A stretch of 64,000 nucleotides of DNA from Streptomyces sp. NBC_00691 (GTDB lineage: Bacteria > Actinomycetota > Actinomycetes > Streptomycetales > Streptomycetaceae). Where the stretch lies: NCBI RefSeq assembly GCF_036226665.1, contig NZ_CP109007.1, forward strand, positions 3,078,501-3,142,500. The letters are read 5' to 3'. The translations under genes and the position numbers were made by a program. The notes beneath the pieces are model-generated. The model worked only from the letters and a program-made list of their open reading frames with translations. It ran no database searches and was not told the origin of the DNA. Below, piece by piece: positions 59,698-64,000 of the stretch (its first letter is position 1; every line of letters starts with the position of its first letter).

Positions 59698-61125
59698 TCA
59701 GGACCGCTTGGCGAAGGCCGCGCCCTCGGGGTTGCGGGACTTCAGGACCAGGTAGGAGACGCCGAGGATGAGACCCCAGACCGGGGCGGCGTACAGCGAG
59801 ACCCGGGCGCCCTCGTCGATGCCCATCATCACGATGACCATGCCGATGAAGAGGAGCGCGAACCAGCTGGTGTACGGGGCTCCCGGGGCCTTGAAGGTGG
59901 ACTCGGGGAGCTCGCCGCGGTCGGCCTTGGCCCGGTAGCGGATCTGGCAGACCAGGATCATGATCCAGGCCCACATGCCGGAGATGGTGGCGAAGGAGAC
60001 CACGTACTCGAAGGCCTTGCCCGGGGCGACGTAGTTGATCCAGACGCCGACCAGCATCAGCGAGGCCGAGAAGGTCAGGCCGAGCAGCGGGGTGCCGCTC
60101 TTGGTGAGCTTGGTGAAGACCTTCGGGCCCTGGCCGTTGAGCGCGAGGTCGCGCAGCATGCGGCCGGTGGAGTACATGCCCGAGTTGCAGGAGGAGAGGG
60201 CGGCGGTCAGCACCACGAAGTTGACGATGGCGGCGCCGACGCCGAGGCCCATCTTCTGGAAGGCGGCGACGAACGGGGAGACGCCCGGCTGGAACTCGGT
60301 CCACGGGACGACCGACAGGATCATGATGAGCGCGCCGACGTAGAAGACGGCGATGCGCCACGGCACGGTGTTGATGGCCTTGGGCAGGACGGTCTTCGGG
60401 TCCTTGGACTCGCCGGCGGTGACGCCGACGAGCTCGACGGCGAGGAACGCGAACATGACGATCTGCAGGGTCATCAGCGTGTTGCCGATGCCGGTGGGGA
60501 AGAAGCCGCCCTGGTCCCACAGGTGGGTCACGGAGGCGGTGTCGCCGGCGTCGGAGAAGCCGATGGTGAGGATGCCGGCACAGATCAGGATCATGCCGAT
60601 GATGGCGGTGACCTTGACCATCGAGAACCAGAACTCCAGCTCACCGAAGAGCTTCACGGAGATCAGGTTGGCGCCGTAGAGGACCACCGTGAAGACCAGT
60701 GCGGAGATCCACTGCGGGATGTCCCACCAGTACGTCATATAGGTGGCCGCGGCGGTGACTTCGGTGATGCCGGTGACGACCCAGAAGAGCCAGTACGTCC
60801 AACCGGTCACGAAGCCCCAGAACGGGCCGACGAACTCCCGTGCGTACTCCGCGAAGGAGCCGGACACGGGGCGGTACATGAGGAGCTCGCCGAGGGCGCG
60901 CATGATGAAGAAGATGACCAGGCCCGCGATGGCGTACGCGAGGATCAGGCTGGGCCCCGCCTTGGCGATGGCCTTGCCGGCGCCGAGGAAGAGGCCGGTG
61001 CCGATGGCACCGCCGATCGCGATCATCTGGATCTGCCGGGCGCCGAGGCCACGCTGGTAGCCCTCGCCGCCGTCCACGGCCCCGTCGGTGCCGTCGTGCT
61101 GCTTGTCGACCTGCACAGAGGTCAT
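59698..61125 (-). CDS. Amino acid permease (APC superfamily, GABA/AAT type)
   Basis: A 475-residue transporter with 12 helices. Family motifs: MIAIGGAIGTGLFLGAGKAI (helix 1), RPVSGSFAEYAREFVGPFWGFVTGWTYWLFW and FAFLAVELVGVTAGESKDP. It is related to the AnsP/GabP/CycA group, imported substrate unclear. GGAGAAAGG lies 9 bases before the ATG at 61125. The leader contains mutually exclusive hairpins (see the neighbouring entry). Confidence 0.88.
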   Translation of the reverse strand: MTSVQVDKQHDGTDGAVDGGEGYQRGLGARQIQMIAIGGAIGTGLFLGAGKAIAKAGPSLILAYAIAGLVIFFIMRALGELLMYRPVSGSFAEYAREFVGPFWGFVTGWTYWLFWVVTGITEVTAAATYMTYWWDIPQWISALVFTVVLYGANLISVKLFGELEFWFSMVKVTAIIGMILICAGILTIGFSDAGDTASVTHLWDQGGFFPTGIGNTLMTLQIVMFAFLAVELVGVTAGESKDPKTVLPKAINTVPWRIAVFYVGALIMILSVVPWTEFQPGVSPFVAAFQKMGLGVGAAIVNFVVLTAALSSCNSGMYSTGRMLRDLALNGQGPKVFTKLTKSGTPLLGLTFSASLMLVGVWINYVAPGKAFEYVVSFATISGMWAWIMILVCQIRYRAKADRGELPESTFKAPGAPYTSWFALLFIGMVIVMMGIDEGARVSLYAAPVWGLILGVSYLVLKSRNPEGAAFAKRS

Positions 61126-61146
61126 GGTGATGCGCCTTTCTCCATG

Positions 61147-61195
61147 CTGATCCGCGCGACTGCGAGTGCGTCTGCCGCGGATCAGATCCTGATCC
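61147..61195 (-). promoter_or_regulatory. Leader with mutually exclusive hairpins upstream of the amino acid permease
   Basis: Three segments: CTGATCC at 61189-61195, CGCGGATCAG at 61176-61185 and CTGATCCGCG at 61147-61156. The middle one can pair with the right one (7 bp, 3-base loop) or with the left one (perfect 10 bp, 19-base loop), but not both. The left segment ends three bases from the ribosome-binding sequence, so one fold may hide it. Confidence 0.6.
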
Positions 61196-61461
61196 CCCCG
61201 GATGTGGATGGAGTGCTACCGGCGGTCAGCCGGTCAAAGCGCCCTCGGGAACAGGGGTGGCGTCCCCGAGCGGTCGTGAAGATTTATCACGGGGTGGGAC
61301 GCGATCGAGGGAGTTACGTGTGGCGCACACCACAGAAAACGGCGGGCGAAAGGGATTCAAGACGGCAAAGCGGACGCTCTGATAACGCATTCGTTACCCG
61401 GATTTGAGCGTCCGCTGAGCGAACATCCCGTCACGGAGGGATGTCCGGAGGGGATCGGCCG
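61196..61461. other. Gene-free interval
   Basis: Between the permease leader and the DUF2017 stop I see no supported gene. AT-rich stretches (AAGATTTATCACG, TTCAAGACGGC) could hold the permease promoter. Confidence 0.5.
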
Positions 61462-62043
61462 TCAGGACATCAGGGTCTCGACGAGGGACTCCTGGAGCGC
61501 CCCCAGCCAGAGGTACGCCATCACCATCGGCTTGCGCGGGTCGGAGTCCGGCAGCCGGTACAGCTGCTCGCCCTCGTCGTCGGTGACCTCCAGGCGGGTG
61601 CCGATGGTCAGCCGGAGGTCGTTGAGCGCGCCGAGCCAGGCGCGGGACTCGTCCGGGGTCAGCTTCAGGACGGCGCCGCCCTCTCCCGCCGTGTCGGCGG
61701 AGAGCGCGTCGAGGGCGCGGACGACGACGAGGGCGTCCTCGCGCTTGCGGGCCCGCAGGTCGTTCTCGGTGAAGCGGCGGAAGTCCGAGGCGGCCGCCCG
61801 CAGCTCCTCGCTGTCGTCCCCGTAGGCGTCGGGGAAGAGGCGCTTGAGGGCGGGGTCGGACGGCGGCTTGCTGGGGCCCTCGGCGAAGAGCGCGGCCAGC
61901 GGGTCGGCGTCCTTGGCGGGCTCGTCGCCCGGCCCGATCAGCTCCATGAGCTGGACGGCGAGGGAGCGGAGGATGGAGATCTCGACGTCGTCGAGGGCGA
62001 CGGCCGCGCCGCCGCCGGGCAGGGTCTCGAAGTGGCCGGCCAT
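61462..62043 (-). CDS. DUF2017 protein
   Basis: A 193-residue helical cytoplasmic protein matching DUF2017, conserved next to clpS in actinobacteria. Characteristic: LDDVEISILRSLAVQLMELIG and LTPDESRAWLGALNDLRLTIGTRL. Its start overlaps the clpS stop by one base. Function unknown; the genomic link suggests a role with ClpS or the Clp protease. Confidence 0.88.
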   Translation of the reverse strand: MAGHFETLPGGGAAVALDDVEISILRSLAVQLMELIGPGDEPAKDADPLAALFAEGPSKPPSDPALKRLFPDAYGDDSEELRAAASDFRRFTENDLRARKREDALVVVRALDALSADTAGEGGAVLKLTPDESRAWLGALNDLRLTIGTRLEVTDDEGEQLYRLPDSDPRKPMVMAYLWLGALQESLVETLMS

Positions 62044-62348
62044 CAGCCGCGGTCCTGGGTGAGGGTCGCCCAGAGGCCGTAGCCGTGCATCGCCTGCACG
62101 TCGCGCTCCATCTCCTCGCGGGTGCCGCTGGAGACCACCGCACGGCCCTTGTGGTGCACGTCGAGCATCAGCTTGTGCGCCTTGTCCTTGGAATAGCCGA
62201 AGTACGCCTGGAAGACGTAGGTCACGTAGCTCATCAGGTTGACCGGATCGTTGTGCACGAGGGTCACCCAGGGCACGTCCGGTTCGACGACCGCGGAGAC
62301 CTCCTCGGCCGATTCCGTACGTTCGATCTCAATAGGCGCGACGCTCAC
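62043..62348 (-). CDS. clpS: ATP-dependent Clp protease adaptor ClpS
   Basis: A 101-residue N-degron adaptor that delivers substrates to ClpAP/ClpCP. The pattern [45 protein letters not shown] includes the N-degron-pocket residues (HNDP, MSYV). A 25-residue variable N-terminus precedes the domain. It heads the operon with DUF2017. Confidence 0.95.
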   Translation of the reverse strand: MSVAPIEIERTESAEEVSAVVEPDVPWVTLVHNDPVNLMSYVTYVFQAYFGYSKDKAHKLMLDVHHKGRAVVSSGTREEMERDVQAMHGYGLWATLTQDRG

Positions 62349-62459
62349 TCACCCCATGCTGCCACCCCGGAGGGCCCGTCGCACAAACGGGTCACCCGCC
62401 CGTCACCCGCTCGCCGCACTATTCGTCACTCTGACGATTTCTGCGCTAGCATCGCTGAC

Positions 62460-63788
62460 ATGAACGCTGCGGACCTTGGGCTGCCGGTGGACGTGCCGTC
62501 GACCGCGCTCTTCACCGATCAGTACGAGCTGACCATGCTCCAGGCCGCCCTCCGGGGCGGCACCGCCGACCGGCGCTCGGTCTTCGAGGTCTTCACCCGG
62601 CGACTGCCCGAGGGACGGCGCTACGGCGTCCTCGCGGGCGTCGGCCGGGTCCTCGACGCCGTCGAGAACTTCCGGTTCGACCCCGCCGTCCTGGGCTTCC
62701 TGCGGGAGCAGGGAATCGTCGACGAGCCGACCCTGGAATGGCTCGCCCGCTACCGCTTCACCGGCGACATCTGGGGCTACCCCGAGGGCGAGGTGTACTT
62801 CCCCGGCTCGCCCGTCCTGCGCGTCGAGGGCTCCTTCGCCGAGTGCGTGCTCCTGGAGACGGTGATCCTCTCCATCCTCAACCACGACTCGGCCATCGCC
62901 GCCGCCGCCTCCCGCATGTCGGCCGCGGCCGGCGGGCGCCGCCTGATCGAGATGGGGGCCCGGCGCACCCACGAGCTGGCGGCCGTCGCCGCCTCCCGCG
63001 CCGCGTACGTCGGCGGCTTCGACTCCACCTCGGACCTCGCGGCCGGCTTCCGCTACGGCATCCCGACCGTCGGCACCTCCGCCCACGCCTTCACGCTCCT
63101 CCACGACAGCGAGCGGGACGCCTTCCGCGCCCAGGTCGACTCCCTCGGCCGCGGTACGACCCTGCTCGTCGACACCTACGACGTGGCCGAGGCCGTCCGG
63201 ACGGCCGTCGAGGTGGCGGGGCCCGAGCTCGGGGCCGTCCGGATCGACTCCGGCGACCTGCTGCTCGTCGCCCACCGGGTCCGGCAGCAGCTCGACGAGC
63301 TCGGCGCGCGGGACACCAGGATCGTCGTCACCTCGGACCTCGACGAGTACGCCATCGCCTCCCTCGCGGCGGCCCCGGTCGACGCGTACGGCGTGGGCAC
63401 CCAGCTGGTCACCGGCAGCGGCCACCCGACCTGCTCCATGGTCTACAAGCTGGTCGCCCGCGCCTCGTCGGCCGACCTCAAGGCCCCCCTCACCCCGGTC
63501 GCCAAGAAGTCCCTCGGCGGCAAGGCCTCGGTCGGCGGGCGCAAGTGGGCGGCACGCCGGCCCGACGCGTACGGCGTCGCCGAGGCGGAGGTCCTGGGCA
63601 CCGGTCCGGTCCCGCCGGAGCTCGCCGACCACCAGTTGCTGGTCGAGCTGGTCAAGGGTGGCGACGTGGTGGCCCGGGAGCCCCTGGAGGCCGCCCGGGC
63701 CCGGCACATCGCGGCCCGCGCCGGGCTGCCGATGTCGGCGATCCAGCTCTCCCGGGGCGAGCCGGTGCTGCCGACGGAGTACTTCTAG
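62460..63788 (+). CDS. pncB: Nicotinate phosphoribosyltransferase
   Basis: A 442-residue enzyme of the NAD salvage (Preiss-Handler) pathway: nicotinate + PRPP to nicotinate mononucleotide. Landmarks: FTDQYELTMLQAAL, FDSTSDLAAGFRYGIPTVGTSAHAF (His autophosphorylation region) and VRIDSGDLL. The ATG at 62460 follows an A-rich context without a strong Shine-Dalgarno; it could be leaderless. The following gene encodes nicotinamidase, the preceding pathway step. Confidence 0.94.
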   Translation: MNAADLGLPVDVPSTALFTDQYELTMLQAALRGGTADRRSVFEVFTRRLPEGRRYGVLAGVGRVLDAVENFRFDPAVLGFLREQGIVDEPTLEWLARYRFTGDIWGYPEGEVYFPGSPVLRVEGSFAECVLLETVILSILNHDSAIAAAASRMSAAAGGRRLIEMGARRTHELAAVAASRAAYVGGFDSTSDLAAGFRYGIPTVGTSAHAFTLLHDSERDAFRAQVDSLGRGTTLLVDTYDVAEAVRTAVEVAGPELGAVRIDSGDLLLVAHRVRQQLDELGARDTRIVVTSDLDEYAIASLAAAPVDAYGVGTQLVTGSGHPTCSMVYKLVARASSADLKAPLTPVAKKSLGGKASVGGRKWAARRPDAYGVAEAEVLGTGPVPPELADHQLLVELVKGGDVVAREPLEAARARHIAARAGLPMSAIQLSRGEPVLPTEYF

Positions 63789-63792
63789 GGGG

Positions 63793-63843
63793 TGTCGTCA
63801 CACTTCCGTCGTCGCCCGCGGCGCAGACGGAAGTGTCACGACA
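63793..63843 (+). terminator. Terminator hairpin after pncB
   Basis: Inverted repeat of 18 bases per arm (TGTCGTCACACTTCCGTC, 17 of 18 matching) around a 15-base loop, starting 5 bases after the stop. Confidence 0.75.
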
Positions 63844-63942
63844 GGCCCTGGGGCCTCGGAGACCGGACCTGCCCCCTCCCGGTGGGCGGGCCGAGTCTCT
63901 AGGCTCGGTCCCACCCCTCCCCGACGTGTTAAGGACACCCGC

Positions 63943-64000
63943 CATGCACCGCGCATTGATCGTTGTGGACGTTCAGAACGACTTCTGCGAGGGCGGCAGC
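63943..64000 (+). CDS. Nicotinamidase/isochorismatase family protein (5' end only)
   Basis: Only 19 codons are present before the window ends: MHRALIVVDVQNDFCEGGS, the start of nicotinamidase with the catalytic Asp in VVDVQNDF. AAGGAC lies upstream. Adjacent to pncB, it is very likely PncA, converting nicotinamide to nicotinate. Confidence 0.85.

Overview
The window is chromosomal DNA of a Streptomyces-type actinomycete. The evidence is very high GC with strong GC3 bias, GTG/TTG starts, Tat and lipobox signals, LAXTG anchoring, DasR-type dre operators and gene families characteristic of that genus. Most of it reads as conserved core; one stretch (about 24.9-35 kb) reads as accessory.

Layout. 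0-6 kb: a cell-wall hydrolase, tRNA-Lys(CTT), a class F sortase with a Thr/His/Pro-repeat surface protein, a HAD phosphatase and a Tat-exported phosphodiesterase. 6-12.7 kb: a single-strand aminophosphonate block (ABC importer, phosphonatase-like hydrolase, FAD oxidoreductase, GntR/UTRA regulator). 12.7-24.9 kb: a LAXTG surface protein, a ROK regulator divergent from a Gfo/Idh/MocA oxidoreductase with a palindromic operator between them, an FAH-family protein, a second YidC, an HxlR regulator divergent from an MFS exporter with two operator copies, and a sortase E-DUF3311-sodium/solute symporter operon.

25-34 kb: accessory island. A NaeI-like type IIE restriction enzyme, a Vsr endonuclease and a C5 methyltransferase form a restriction-modification module. 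An XRE-type regulator is divergent from a three-gene unit (HNH-like protein, ParB-like protein, SNF2-like ATPase) that I do not match to any named defence system. TrmO follows, then 0.9 kb of gene-free DNA that is one very large imperfect inverted repeat (34170-34986).

35-48 kb: a racemase, an HTH protein, an ABC-2 exporter operon with DUF445, a class A PBP, an SMR transporter, GroES-like, DUF3618, Bcp, a proline/betaine-type MFS transporter, a frameshifted HNH remnant beside tRNA-Leu(TAG), and rdgB. 48-53 kb: rph and the GlcNAc PTS genes (one IIB, two IIC) with dre operators. 53-64 kb: an MBL hydrolase, a membrane-tethered MazF-like protein, the CysM-CysO pair behind a short leader peptide, a B12 importer behind a cobalamin riboswitch, the JAMM peptidase Mec, an amino-acid permease with an alternative-hairpin leader, DUF2017, clpS, pncB and the first codons of a nicotinamidase.

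Functional links: CysM, CysO and Mec together make the protein-thiocarboxylate cysteine route. PncB and the truncated nicotinamidase are consecutive steps of NAD salvage. The PTS genes share dre operators. Several operons use 4-base GTGA/ATGA overlaps, which suggests translational coupling. A recurrent oddity is short tandem duplication at the 3' ends of genes (ROK, MFS exporter, SEC-C protein).
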